A DNA stretch of 64,000 nucleotides, taken from contig NZ_AP024355.1 in NCBI RefSeq assembly GCF_019704135.1, positions 2,474,001 to 2,538,000 on the forward strand. Direction: 5' to 3'. The stretch comes from Desulfuromonas versatilis. Lineage in GTDB: Bacteria; Desulfobacterota; Desulfuromonadia; Desulfuromonadales; NIT-T3. The translations under genes and the position numbers were made by a program. Below, in pieces: positions 1-8,742 of this stretch (position 1 is its first letter; every line of letters starts with the position of its first letter). The notes under the pieces were generated by a model, which saw nothing but the letters and a program-made list of their open reading frames with translations, did not search any database and was not told where the DNA came from.

Positions 1-1718
1 CACAGCTCGCCATTGCCGCGAAGTCGCCGCTCCAGTAATGCCTTATCCATGGCAAGACCGGCCTGAGAGAGGAAGATCTCCAGGGCCTCGGTTTCACCGA
101 TCCGCTTTTTCTTCGGTAGATTGTCACCGTACAATATGGCCGCAACCTCCCCCTCACTGACAATGGGTCCCAGGAAAATCTCCTCGGGGGTTCCCCCCTC
201 CAATTGGTCCTGCAGGTAATGGTCCCATTGACTCGCGCCGGGGCCGACCAGCAGGGGGGTCTTTTCCTGAAGAACTCTCTGGAAGATGGAGTCCTCGCCG
301 CAGGGGATCTGCATCCGCCTGACCCGGGTGTCCGCCTCAGCTCCCTCGCCGTCGAGACCGAACTGGCCAAGGCCGAAAATCTGTCCGTTTTTCACCAAAA
401 AGATCACCGCGCGGTTCATGAACTCACTGGCGAAGCGCAGTACCAGCAGGATTATCCCGCCCCCCAAAGCCGGATTGTTCAGTTCCTGGAGCATGCCGCG
501 CAGCAGGTTCAGACCGGTCGAAACAGAGGATGCGCCGCGTTGCTCATCGGGGGCGACCTCACCGAGCTCCCGCAGCAGTTCCTTTCCCAGGTTTATGGTG
601 ACGGCGGAAACCGACCCGCCCCCGGACAGGGCCGCAACGGCATCCCCACTACCTCCGGCAGCCTTGACGATCGCGGTGGCAAGGGCCTCGAGCGACCCCT
701 GCCCGCCCGTCCCGGCAAGATCCGGTTTTTTGGGTTTTTCAAGGATCGTTTCAACCCCCAGGGCCCTGGCCCTCTGCTGCGCTTCCCGGTGGGGATGGTC
801 GGTGATCATCACCACCGGCACCCGCGGGTGGGAGCGCCGCACCTGCTCGAGCAGTTCCAATCCACCCAGCAGGCCTTCGCCGTCCATGCGCGGCATAATC
901 AGGTCGATCACCAGCAGCGTGTTTTTTTCCCCGCCTGGGCATTCACCGAGCAGTTGCAGAAACTCCCCGGCACTGCCGCAGCTGTCTGCCCAATAACCCT
1001 TTGCGGTCAGAGCGTTGACCAGCGCAAGGCTGACCCCAGGATCATCGTCAATCAACAGGACGCGAAAGCCATCCGCAGGCGAAACCGGGTCCGCTGCGGC
1101 GTTGGCGGCAGCCTGGGCACCGGAACGGGGAAGCGCTTCTGCCTCTAGCAGACTGTCAAGTTCAACCCCCGACTCCGTGGCGTCCATCTCCAGCGACACC
1201 CCGCGGTGGCGGGCCTCATCCAGCACCCGGCTCCCTTCCAGGGCCAGCCACTGGGGGTTGAGGCCTTGCTCCAGCATGAACTGAAGCGGGTTGAGGCAGG
1301 CATCGGCAAGGTCCGCCGGTTCGCCCAGTTCGAAGGAAAAGGACCCCTCGTTCCAGCCGAAAAAGCTGTAAACCGTGGTTTCAATTTTCTTTCGGACGAT
1401 GGCGTCGATGGCCTCCCGGAGGACGCCGAAATTTTCTGCGAGAATCGTGCCGATTCTTGGCGCGGGATGGCTGTTGCGCTGCAGGGAAAGGGCTTTTTTC
1501 AGCAGTTCGAGATCGACAAGCCCCTCACGGAGCAACAGATCCCCGAGGTTTTCGCGGGAGACGCTGGAGGAGGCGCGAATGACCTGTCCGTTGAGGAAAA
1601 TGATTTTTCCCTCCCGGCCATTGCTGCGCAGCAGGAGGACGCCGGACTTTCGGCTCAGGCTGACAATCTGGAGAATATCCCCAAGCCCCAGGTCTTCAAG
1701 ATTACCGACAAGGCTCAT
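1..1718 (-). CDS. PATAN (DUF4388) - response regulator receiver - GAF-like protein, partial
   Basis: The reading frame runs off the left edge; about 572 N-terminal residues are visible. Residues 1-170 match the PATAN/DUF4388 type (start MSLVGNLEDLGLGDILQIV), a protein-interaction domain common in Desulfuromonadia and Myxococcota regulators. Residues 218-335 form a CheY-like receiver with acidic pocket LLIDDDPG, phospho-acceptor Asp at about 272 (LVIDLIMPRMDG) and the conserved Lys in EKPKK. From about 340 the sequence looks GAF-like (ILYGDN, AGLAMDKALLERRL near the visible end). No DNA-binding or catalytic output domain is seen, though one could lie beyond the edge. It probably signals through protein contacts, for example in motility or development. 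It starts 115 bases downstream of der on the same strand. Confidence 0.8.
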   Translation of the reverse strand, partial: MSLVGNLEDLGLGDILQIVSLSRKSGVLLLRSNGREGKIIFLNGQVIRASSSVSRENLGDLLLREGLVDLELLKKALSLQRNSHPAPRIGTILAENFGVLREAIDAIVRKKIETTVYSFFGWNEGSFSFELGEPADLADACLNPLQFMLEQGLNPQWLALEGSRVLDEARHRGVSLEMDATESGVELDSLLEAEALPRSGAQAAANAAADPVSPADGFRVLLIDDDPGVSLALVNALTAKGYWADSCGSAGEFLQLLGECPGGEKNTLLVIDLIMPRMDGEGLLGGLELLEQVRRSHPRVPVVMITDHPHREAQQRARALGVETILEKPKKPDLAGTGGQGSLEALATAIVKAAGGSGDAVAALSGGGSVSAVTINLGKELLRELGEVAPDEQRGASSVSTGLNLLRGMLQELNNPALGGGIILLVLRFASEFMNRAVIFLVKNGQIFGLGQFGLDGEGAEADTRVRRMQIPCGEDSIFQRVLQEKTPLLVGPGASQWDHYLQDQLEGGTPEEIFLGPIVSEGEVAAILYGDNLPKKKRIGETEALEIFLSQAGLAMDKALLERRLRGNGEL

Positions 1719-1833
1719 AACTCAAAGGGCAGCCTTCAGGTGCGATCTGCCATCTCAAGGTGTAAGAGGCTAGAATTAAACGACAATCAATATATCCCAG
1801 GCGGTAGCCGAAGTAAAGGCTTTTCCTGGCCCC

Positions 1834-3147
1834 TCACCGTTCCCGGTCCTTGAAGATCAGCCGCAGGGGGCTCCCCTCGAAGTCGAAAGCCTCGCGGAAC
1901 TTGTTCTGCAGATATCGCTGGTAGGAAAAGTGAACCCCCTCCGCCTTGTTGACGAAAATCGTGATGGTCGGCGGGCGCACCCCGGTTTGGGTGGCATAGA
2001 ACAGCTTGACGCGCTTGCCCTGAAAAACAGCGGGCGGATGGGTTTTTTCCGCCTCTTCGAGAACCCGGTTGAGAGCTGAGGTCTGAATCTGTTTGTCGAA
2101 CTCGGCGGCAACCTTCTCCACCGTGGCCATGATTTTCCCGACCCGCTGTCCCGACTGGGCGGAGACGAACAGCACCGGCGCGAAACTGAGAAACTTGAAG
2201 GAGATGCGCAGCTTTTCCAGGTAGCGCCCCATGGTGGCGTTGTCCTTTTCGACCAGGTCCCATTTATTCACCACCAGGACCACTGCCCGCCCCTTCTCGA
2301 AGGCGTAGCCCGCGACCGTCAGGTCCTGATCGGTGATCCCCTCCTGCGCGTCAATCACCACCAACACCACGTGGGCCCGATCCATGGCCTTGAGGGCATG
2401 GACCACGCTGTACTTCTCCAGAGCGAGGCTGACCTTCCCCTTGCGCCTGATCCCGGCGGTATCGATCAGCACATAGCGCCGCCGGTTATAAATGAAGGGC
2501 GTATCGATGCTGTCCCGGGTGGTCCCGGCCACGGGGTTGGCAACCACCCGCTCAAAGCCGAGCAGCCTGTTCACCAGCGAGGACTTCCCGACATTGGGCC
2601 GCCCGATGACCGCGAGCCTGGTCTCCTCGGAATCCTCCTCGCGCGGGGCGCAGGGGGGCAGCAGCTCCAAAACCCGGTCCATCAATTCGCTCACCCCGCG
2701 GCCATGTTCGGCCGAAGCGGACCAGAGCTCTTCAATCCCCAGCGCATAGAACTCGCCCAGAGACGCTTCCTGCTTGGCGCCGTCGATCTTGTTGACCACG
2801 TAAAGGACGGGCTTTTCCACCTTGCGAAGCATTTTGGCGACTTCTTCATCGGAGGGGGTTAGCCCCTCCTTGCCATCCATGACGAACATGATCAGGTCCG
2901 CCTCTTCCACGGCCAGTTGCGACTGTTCGCGCATCTGGATGAGCATCCGCTCCTGGCTGATCGGCTCGAACCCGCCGGTATCGATCAACGTAAAGGGGGT
3001 ACCGTAACGATTCACCTCGGCATAGTGCCGGTCACGGGTGACGCCGGGCAGATCCTCGACGATCGCCTTGCGCTGGCCGAGGATTCGGTTGAACAGGGTG
3101 GACTTGCCGACATTGGGACGGCCGACTATGGCAACAACGGGTATCAT
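1834..3147 (-). CDS. der: Ribosome-assembly GTPase Der (EngA)
   Basis: 437 residues, the normal length for Der. It has two tandem Era-like G domains, each opening with GRPNVGKS (P-loops near residues 8-16 and 181-189). DTGG and DTAG switch II motifs and NKID/NKWD guanine-specificity motifs follow, and a C-terminal KH-like domain occupies about residues 350-437. Der is an essential GTPase needed for late maturation of the 50S subunit. ATG start with a modest AAGG upstream. It follows era by 66 bases on the same strand, so two ribosome-assembly GTPases and rnc form one block. Confidence 0.97.
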   Translation of the reverse strand: MIPVVAIVGRPNVGKSTLFNRILGQRKAIVEDLPGVTRDRHYAEVNRYGTPFTLIDTGGFEPISQERMLIQMREQSQLAVEEADLIMFVMDGKEGLTPSDEEVAKMLRKVEKPVLYVVNKIDGAKQEASLGEFYALGIEELWSASAEHGRGVSELMDRVLELLPPCAPREEDSEETRLAVIGRPNVGKSSLVNRLLGFERVVANPVAGTTRDSIDTPFIYNRRRYVLIDTAGIRRKGKVSLALEKYSVVHALKAMDRAHVVLVVIDAQEGITDQDLTVAGYAFEKGRAVVLVVNKWDLVEKDNATMGRYLEKLRISFKFLSFAPVLFVSAQSGQRVGKIMATVEKVAAEFDKQIQTSALNRVLEEAEKTHPPAVFQGKRVKLFYATQTGVRPPTITIFVNKAEGVHFSYQRYLQNKFREAFDFEGSPLRLIFKDRER

Positions 3148-3213
3148 GGCAAAAAACCTTGGATAACGGACTTTTGGGGGCCGAGAATCAACAGGGGTGG
3201 AACAACGCGCGGG

Positions 3214-4116
3214 CTACTCGTAGCCGAGTTCCTTGAGCATGCGGGCCGACTGGGTCCAGTTCTTCTGCACCTTGACGAACAACTCGAGAAAGACCCGGGT
3301 CCCCAGGAAGCGCTCGATCTCCAGCCTGGCCGCCTTGCCCAGGCTGCGGATCCGGGACCCCTGCTTGCCGAGCAGAATTCCCTTGTGGGTATCACGCTCG
3401 ACCAGGATCACCGCCTGGATCACCACCAGATTTTTCTCCGGCTCCTCGGAAAACCTCTCCACAGTGACCGCGACCCCGTAGGGGATTTCCTCCCTGGTCT
3501 GCTTGAGTATCTGCTCGCGGATCATTTCGGCGGCAATGAAGCGCTCGGGAAGATCCGTCACCATATCCTCGGGATAATAGCGGGGCCCTTCCGGGAGCAT
3601 CGGCAGGATGGTGTCGAGAACCCGCTCCACGCCATTGCCGGTCAAACCCGAGGCGGGGATGATGGCATGGAAGGAAAAGCGTTGCGAGTAGCTGTCGATC
3701 AGTGCAAGCAATTCAGGCTTGGGGACCAGGTCGATCTTGTTGATGACCAGTACCACCGGGACTTGCCCCTTGCCGAGGATTTCGAGGATGAAGTCATCGC
3801 CGCCGCCGACCCGGTCGGTGGCCTCGACCAGAAACAGGATGGCATCGACGTCGGAGCAGGCTGAAATGGCCTGATCGACCATATAGCGGTTGAGCTTGCC
3901 CTTGCCGCGATGAATCCCGGGGGTGTCGAGAAACAGAATCTGCCCCGTGGGCAGGTTGTGGATCCCAAGGATGCGGTTTCGGGTGGTCTGGGGTTTGTCG
4001 GTGGTGATGGCGATCTTCTGCCCGAGAATCCTGTTGAGCAGGGTCGATTTTCCGACATTGGGCCGCCCGATAATGGAGACAAAACCGGAACGGAAAGGCG
4101 GGTGTTGGGTTTCCAA
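3214..4116 (-). CDS. era: GTPase Era, 16S rRNA-binding
   Basis: 300 residues, the family's usual length. The N-terminal G domain has P-loop GRPNVGKST at residues 17-25, DTPG switch II and NKID. The C-terminal KH domain carries GILLGKQGSRIRSLG, the signature that binds the 3' end of 16S rRNA. Era acts in 30S maturation. The start codon is TTG, with GAGGAT nine bases upstream inside the end of the preceding radical SAM gene. Only 5 bases separate the two genes, so they are cotranscribed and probably translationally coupled with rnc further upstream. Confidence 0.97.
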   Translation of the reverse strand: METQHPPFRSGFVSIIGRPNVGKSTLLNRILGQKIAITTDKPQTTRNRILGIHNLPTGQILFLDTPGIHRGKGKLNRYMVDQAISACSDVDAILFLVEATDRVGGGDDFILEILGKGQVPVVLVINKIDLVPKPELLALIDSYSQRFSFHAIIPASGLTGNGVERVLDTILPMLPEGPRYYPEDMVTDLPERFIAAEMIREQILKQTREEIPYGVAVTVERFSEEPEKNLVVIQAVILVERDTHKGILLGKQGSRIRSLGKAARLEIERFLGTRVFLELFVKVQKNWTQSARMLKELGYE

Positions 4117-4121
4117 ATTTT

Positions 4122-5135
4122 CTAATCCTCGTAAAATGCCAGGTCCATGATCGGGAAACGCCCCCGGCTGCAGGCAAGCGCCCCCCTGGGGATGCGCTCA
4201 TCCCGGGTGATTTCGATGAAACCGAACTCCGATTGCAAAACTTGCAGATTTTTCCGCCGATGTCCGATGGCATCGCTGAAATCGGCCGGATGAACCGAAA
4301 TCTCACACTCTCCCTGCAGAGTAGCACGACGCAATGCCCGTTGCCACAGTTGCGAGCGGACCAGCTGGCCGAAGGCGGGATGGTAAGGCCCGGCGGCGAT
4401 CACCGAACCGTCGTTGAGCCCGGTGGTAGCCTGCAGGCCCATGCGAATCACCGGCACTCCGGCGCCGTGGCAAATCCAGAGCATCTCGGCACAGACCTCC
4501 ACGGCCTCCTCCAACTCCAGCGGCCGAAAGCCTCCCTGCCGCCAGAGCCGCTCGAGCCCGGTCCCCTTGAGGACCACGGCGGGGTAGATGCGCAGAAAGT
4601 CAGGCTTCAGGGCGAGTGCCCGGGCCAGCGACTCGAAGGCTTCGCGGGGCCCTCCGCCGGGCAGCCCTGGCATCAGCTGCAGTCCGAGACGCAGCCCGGC
4701 TGCCCGCACCCGCGCGGCGGCCTGCACCACGGCTTCGGCCTGGTAGCCCCGCCGGCAGGTTTCCAGCACCTCAGGGGCAAAGGACTGGCAGCCGATCTCC
4801 ACGGTGCGCACGCCGTGGCGCCGAAGCAGATCCACCTGGGAGGGATCCAGCCCGTCCGGACGGGTGGAGATGCGGATTCCGCCGAGCCTCCCGCTCTCAA
4901 GATAAGGCCGAACCGCTTCGAAAAAGGCGATTTGCCGCGCTGCCGGCTGCAAGGTAAAGCTGCCCCCGTAAAAGGCCACCTCCCCGTCTCCACGTTCGGG
5001 CAGAACCTTTTCGAGGGCGGCGCCGACATCCCCGGGCTGCGCGGAATCCCCAACTCCCGAGATGACCTCCTGCCGGCAGAACAGGCACCGCTGGGGGCAT
5101 CCAGCATGGGTGACAAAAAAGGGATAAACCTGCAC
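4122..5135 (-). CDS. Radical SAM protein, Elp3-like family
   Basis: 337 residues. The N-terminus has the CxxxCxxC cluster motif (CPQRCLFC, Cys13, 17, 20) that binds the [4Fe-4S] of radical SAM enzymes. GGSFT and glycine-rich strands of the SAM barrel follow. The C-terminal part (IRMGLQATTGLNDG, then a stretch around GPYHPAFGQLV) resembles the Elp3/COG1243-like radical SAM family. The substrate is unknown. It starts with GTG 3 bases after the rnc stop and ends 5 bases before era. The rnc - radical SAM - era order suggests a link to RNA processing or modification, which is inference from context only. Confidence 0.85.
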   Translation of the reverse strand: MQVYPFFVTHAGCPQRCLFCRQEVISGVGDSAQPGDVGAALEKVLPERGDGEVAFYGGSFTLQPAARQIAFFEAVRPYLESGRLGGIRISTRPDGLDPSQVDLLRRHGVRTVEIGCQSFAPEVLETCRRGYQAEAVVQAAARVRAAGLRLGLQLMPGLPGGGPREAFESLARALALKPDFLRIYPAVVLKGTGLERLWRQGGFRPLELEEAVEVCAEMLWICHGAGVPVIRMGLQATTGLNDGSVIAAGPYHPAFGQLVRSQLWQRALRRATLQGECEISVHPADFSDAIGHRRKNLQVLQSEFGFIEITRDERIPRGALACSRGRFPIMDLAFYED

Positions 5136-5138
5136 GCG

Positions 5139-5834
5139 CTAACCGCCCAGGCTGGCGAGGGCCTCCCGGGCCGCCTCCTGCTCTGCCGCCTTCTTGGTGC
5201 GGCCGCTGCCGCGGCCGATGACCCGGCCTTCGGCCACCACCTCGACGCTGTAGATCCGTTCATGGTCAGGCCCCTCGGCCTGGGCCAGCAGATAACGGGG
5301 AGGCCGGCCGCAGCGGGCCTGAAGGATTTCCTGAAGCCTGGTTTTGTGATCCTGCCCGACCTTGCTGCGGGCGGAGCGCTGCAGCGAGTCGAGAAACAGC
5401 CCCTCGGTCACCCTGCAGGCCGAATCGAGACCGCTGTCGCGGAAAACAGCCCCCAGCAACGCCTCGAGAGCGTCGGCGAGCAGACTGTCCTTATTGCGCC
5501 CCCCGCTGCGCGCCTCCCCCTTGCCAAGCCGCAGGCAGGCGCCCAGGCCGAGCTTGCGCCCGGCCCTGGCGAGGCTTTTTTCGCTGACCACCTCGGCTCG
5601 GATGCGGGTCAGCTCCCCCTCGGGGGAGTCCGGATAATCTCTGAACAGGCGGTCACTGATGATCAGATCGAGCACCGCGTCGCCCAGGAACTCGAGCCGC
5701 TCGTTGTGCGGGCAGACACGGGCGACCTGCTCATTGCTGAAGGATTTGTGGGTCAGGGCCTCCAGCAGCAGATCCGGGTTGCCGAAACGGTAGTCTATTT
5801 TTTCCTCAAGCTCTTTCAACACATCGGTGACCAC
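5139..5834 (-). CDS. rnc: Ribonuclease III
   Basis: 231 residues from the chosen GTG start. That start has AAGGAG nine bases upstream. The open frame continues upstream to 5927, but that extension is not family-like. The nuclease domain carries the signature ERLEFLGDAVLDLIISD and the second acidic cluster ADALEALLGAVF. The C-terminal dsRNA-binding domain (about residues 155-230) ends with the KKAAEQEAAREAL helix. RNase III cuts double-stranded RNA in rRNA precursors and in sRNA-mRNA duplexes; hfq is also in this window. It is divergent from tmk and heads the rnc - radical SAM - era - der block. Confidence 0.97.
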   Translation of the reverse strand: MVTDVLKELEEKIDYRFGNPDLLLEALTHKSFSNEQVARVCPHNERLEFLGDAVLDLIISDRLFRDYPDSPEGELTRIRAEVVSEKSLARAGRKLGLGACLRLGKGEARSGGRNKDSLLADALEALLGAVFRDSGLDSACRVTEGLFLDSLQRSARSKVGQDHKTRLQEILQARCGRPPRYLLAQAEGPDHERIYSVEVVAEGRVIGRGSGRTKKAAEQEAAREALASLGG

Positions 5835-5956
5835 AGGGGCAATCTCCTTTTCCGCCGGCCTTTCACAAGCAGTCGGCCAAGGGAAAAAATCCGGCTGCAG
5901 TATAACGGAATCGGCCCTGCTTATCAATGCAAAGCGTGTCTAAACCAGCTTTTTCC

Positions 5957-5986
5957 TTGATTCCCTGCCACACAACCCCATATAAT
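5957..5986 (+). promoter_or_regulatory. Sigma70-type promoter for tmk-holB
   Basis: A -35 TTGATT (5957-5962) and a perfect -10 TATAAT (5981-5986) are separated by 18 bases. They lie 30 bases before the chosen tmk ATG in the divergent rnc/tmk gap. Confidence 0.6.
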
Positions 5987-6015
5987 AATTTGATTTGCCG
6001 AAGCGCTGGGTGACC

Positions 6016-6663
6016 ATGTCATTATTCATCACATTCGAGGGGATCGAGGGTTGTGGAAAGACGACCCAGATCAGCCATTTGGCCGACTACCTGCGGCAGC
6101 TGGGGCATTCCGTGGTCACCACTCGCGAACCGGGGGGCTGCGCCATCGCGGACGCCATTCGCAACATCCTTCTCAACCCGGACAACAAAGGCCTCGTCCC
6201 CCGCGCGGAACTGCTGCTGTACGCGGCAGCCCGCGCTCAGCACGTTGACGAGGTGGTCCGCCCCGCGCTGAACAGCGGCGCGGTCGTGCTCTGCGACCGC
6301 TATTCGGATGCCACCCTGGCCTACCAGGGATATGGCAGGGGTCTCGATAACGCATTGATCTGCCACCTCAACGAACTGGCATCCGGCGGGCTGGTGCCCC
6401 GCCTGACCCTGCTGCTGGACATGCCCGCGGCCGATGGCCTGGGCCGGGCCAACCGCCGCAACACCGAGCAGGACAACGCACAGGAAAGCCGCTTTGAAAT
6501 GGAGTCTCTGCTCTTCCACCAGCGCATCCGCCAGGGCTATCTGGAGTTGGCGCAGCGCGATCAGCAGCGTTTCCGGGTGATCGATGCCCGGGGGGGCATC
6601 GAGGAGGTCGCCCTGCGTATCCGCCAGGCCGTCGACCCCCTGCTGTCCAGGGATTGCTCATGA
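6016..6663 (+). CDS. tmk: Thymidylate kinase
   Basis: 215 residues from the ATG at 6016; a TTG at 5995 would add seven residues that are not family-like. P-loop GIEGCGKTT near the N-terminus, DR(Y/H) motif in LCDRYSDATLAYQGYGRG, and a lid region rich in Arg (RANRRNTEQ). It phosphorylates dTMP to dTDP. It overlaps holB by four bases (ATGA), so the two are translationally coupled. The tmk-holB order is conserved across many bacteria. Confidence 0.97.
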   Translation: MSLFITFEGIEGCGKTTQISHLADYLRQLGHSVVTTREPGGCAIADAIRNILLNPDNKGLVPRAELLLYAAARAQHVDEVVRPALNSGAVVLCDRYSDATLAYQGYGRGLDNALICHLNELASGGLVPRLTLLLDMPAADGLGRANRRNTEQDNAQESRFEMESLLFHQRIRQGYLELAQRDQQRFRVIDARGGIEEVALRIRQAVDPLLSRDCS

Positions 6664-7628
6664 CCTTCGCCCAGGTATTGGGACATGAACGGCAGAAGGA
6701 CATTCTGCGCCGGGCTCTCGACTCCGGCCGCCTGGCCCATGCCTACCTGTTCGAGGGGCCCGAAGGCATCGGCAAGCGCCTGATGGCCCTCGCCGTCGCC
6801 AGGGCGGTGGCCTGCGCGGAGGGGAACGGCTGCGGGGATTGTGCCGCCTGCCGCAAGATCGACCACAACAACCATCCCGATCTGCACATTGTCGAATCCG
6901 AGGGCGCATCGATCAAGATCGACCAGGTGCGGGCCCTGCAGAAGGAGCTCTCCTACCGCCCGCTGGAGGCCCCGAAGAAAATCTGCCTGATCGACGGCGC
7001 CGAGAAGATGAACCCTGCGGCGGGCAACGCCCTGCTGAAAACCCTCGAGGAACCCAGCGGGGACGCCCTTCTCATCCTGCTCACCTCGAGGGCCGAGGGG
7101 GTTCTGGCCACCATCCGTTCTCGCTGCCAGCGCCTGCCCTTTGCCAGGCTGCCCAGGCCGACGATCCAAAAGGTGCTTCTGGAGCGGCTCGGAGTCGACG
7201 AAACCCAGGGACATATCCTGGCTGCTTTGTCCGAAGGCAGCTTCAAAAAGGCCCTCGGCAAAGACCGGGACCTCTACCTGGAAAAACGCCGCGAGTTGCT
7301 CAAGGCGCTGACCGCCCTTTCGACCGGCAGCGTCCTGCCCTTGTTCGACCTGGCCCAGGTACTTGCCGACGAAAAGGAGCGACTTGGGGAAATTCTGGAA
7401 ATTTTCCAGGCCTTTTACCGTGACCTGCTGCTGGTGCGCCATGGCCGGCCGCAAACGGAACTGGTCAATATCGACCTCCAGGAAAAGATCCACCGCAATG
7501 CCCAGCGACATTCGGTGGCCGCGATATTGACCAAACTGGACGCCGTCGCCGCCGCCCGTCGCCATCTTGACCGCAACGTCAACCGACAGTTGGCGATGGA
7601 GGTTCTGCTGTTGAAGCTGGCAGCCTGA
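6660..7628 (+). CDS. holB: DNA polymerase III subunit delta' (HolB)
   Basis: 322 residues from the ATG in the ATGA overlap with tmk. This AAA+ clamp-loader subunit has a P-loop-like GPEGIGKR, a zinc module with CGDCAAC plus an upstream Cys, the NALLKTLEEPS motif and the SRC sensor motif (TIRSRCQRL). It belongs to the clamp loader with DnaX and HolA. The C-terminal collar domain (about residues 210-322) is present. Confidence 0.95.
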   Translation: MTFAQVLGHERQKDILRRALDSGRLAHAYLFEGPEGIGKRLMALAVARAVACAEGNGCGDCAACRKIDHNNHPDLHIVESEGASIKIDQVRALQKELSYRPLEAPKKICLIDGAEKMNPAAGNALLKTLEEPSGDALLILLTSRAEGVLATIRSRCQRLPFARLPRPTIQKVLLERLGVDETQGHILAALSEGSFKKALGKDRDLYLEKRRELLKALTALSTGSVLPLFDLAQVLADEKERLGEILEIFQAFYRDLLLVRHGRPQTELVNIDLQEKIHRNAQRHSVAAILTKLDAVAAARRHLDRNVNRQLAMEVLLLKLAA

Positions 7629-7677
7629 GCCGCCCGAGGTTTTTCTCCCAAGCAAAGCACAAGGACTATTTCTTGAT

Positions 7678-8727
7678 ATGATTCGCATTGTCCCTGTCAA
7701 ATTCCGCATTGCCGGAAAACATTACACCTTCAAGTCCCTGGATCTGGAACTGCGCACCGGAGACCAGGTCGTCGTCGAAACCGATCGCGGACGCGCCCTG
7801 GGGATTGTCGTCAGCGCCCCGAGAGAGGTCCCGGAGAGCGATGCGCCGGATGGACTGAAGACCGTGCTGCGCCTGGCCACCGACGAGGACCGCGCCCTGG
7901 CCGACACCAATGCCGCCCGGGAGGAAGAAGCCTTCCGGTTCTGCCTGCAGCGGATTCATGAGCGGAAAATGGAAATGAAGCTGGTCCGCGCCGAGTACCT
8001 CTTCGACGGGTCGAAAATCGTCTTTTTCTTCACCGCCGACGGCCGGGTCGATTTTCGTGAGCTGGTCAAGGACCTGGCGCACCATTTCCACACCCGGATC
8101 GAAATGCGCCAGATCGGGGTCCGCGACGAGGCCAAGCTCACCGGCGGTATCGGTATTTGCGGCCGGGAGCTGTGCTGCTGCACCTTTCTGACGGATTTTG
8201 CGCCGGTTTCGGTGCGCATGGCCAAGGAACAGGGCCTGGCCCTCAACCCCAGCAAGATCTCGGGGCAGTGCGGCAGGCTGCTGTGCTGCCTGAACTACGA
8301 ATTCGAAACCTACTGTGCCTTGCGAAAGGCCTTGCCCAAATCCGGCCGCAAGGTCCAGGTCGGCGGACGCGAAGCCGAGGTGGTCGGCCAGAATCTGCTG
8401 GGCCAATCGGTCACCGTCCGCTTCGCCGATGGCCAGAAAGCCCAGGTGACCCCGGCGCAGCTTGAAAAAGGCGAGCCCCAGGCCGCCGCGGCCGGCGCCT
8501 CTGGGCAACCCGCAGCCGGGGAACCCGAGCCGCGCCGGGAGAGGCCGCAGCGCGAAGGAACCGGACGCCAACGCGGAGGCAAAGCCCCCGGCGACCGCCA
8601 GAAAAAGCGGACCCGCCCCGCTCCTGCCGAGCAGGCCCAGGAGCCGGCCGCAGAACCCTCGGATGCCGAGGCCGCAAAGACCGCAAAAAAACGGAGCCGG
8701 AGCAGACGCCGCCCGCGCCGGAAATAA
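7678..8727 (+). CDS. ricT: PSP1-domain protein, RicT/YaaT family
   Basis: 349 residues. Residues 1-260 are the PSP1 / YaaT family, with the conserved cysteine region GGIGICGRELCCCTF and SGQCGRLLCCLNYE. In B. subtilis RicT these cysteines take part in Fe-S binding within the RicAFT complex, which tunes RNase Y and sporulation or biofilm programmes. Residues about 265-349 are a low-complexity Ala/Pro/Arg/Lys tail that ends very basic (KKRSRSRRRPRRK), suggesting RNA or membrane contact. RicA and RicF partners are not in the window. The place between holB and metG matches the B. subtilis yaaT neighbourhood. A weak AAGGA lies 12 bases before the ATG. Confidence 0.9.
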   Translation: MIRIVPVKFRIAGKHYTFKSLDLELRTGDQVVVETDRGRALGIVVSAPREVPESDAPDGLKTVLRLATDEDRALADTNAAREEEAFRFCLQRIHERKMEMKLVRAEYLFDGSKIVFFFTADGRVDFRELVKDLAHHFHTRIEMRQIGVRDEAKLTGGIGICGRELCCCTFLTDFAPVSVRMAKEQGLALNPSKISGQCGRLLCCLNYEFETYCALRKALPKSGRKVQVGGREAEVVGQNLLGQSVTVRFADGQKAQVTPAQLEKGEPQAAAAGASGQPAAGEPEPRRERPQREGTGRQRGGKAPGDRQKKRTRPAPAEQAQEPAAEPSDAEAAKTAKKRSRSRRRPRRK

Positions 8728-8742
8728 TTCCAGGAGACTTTC

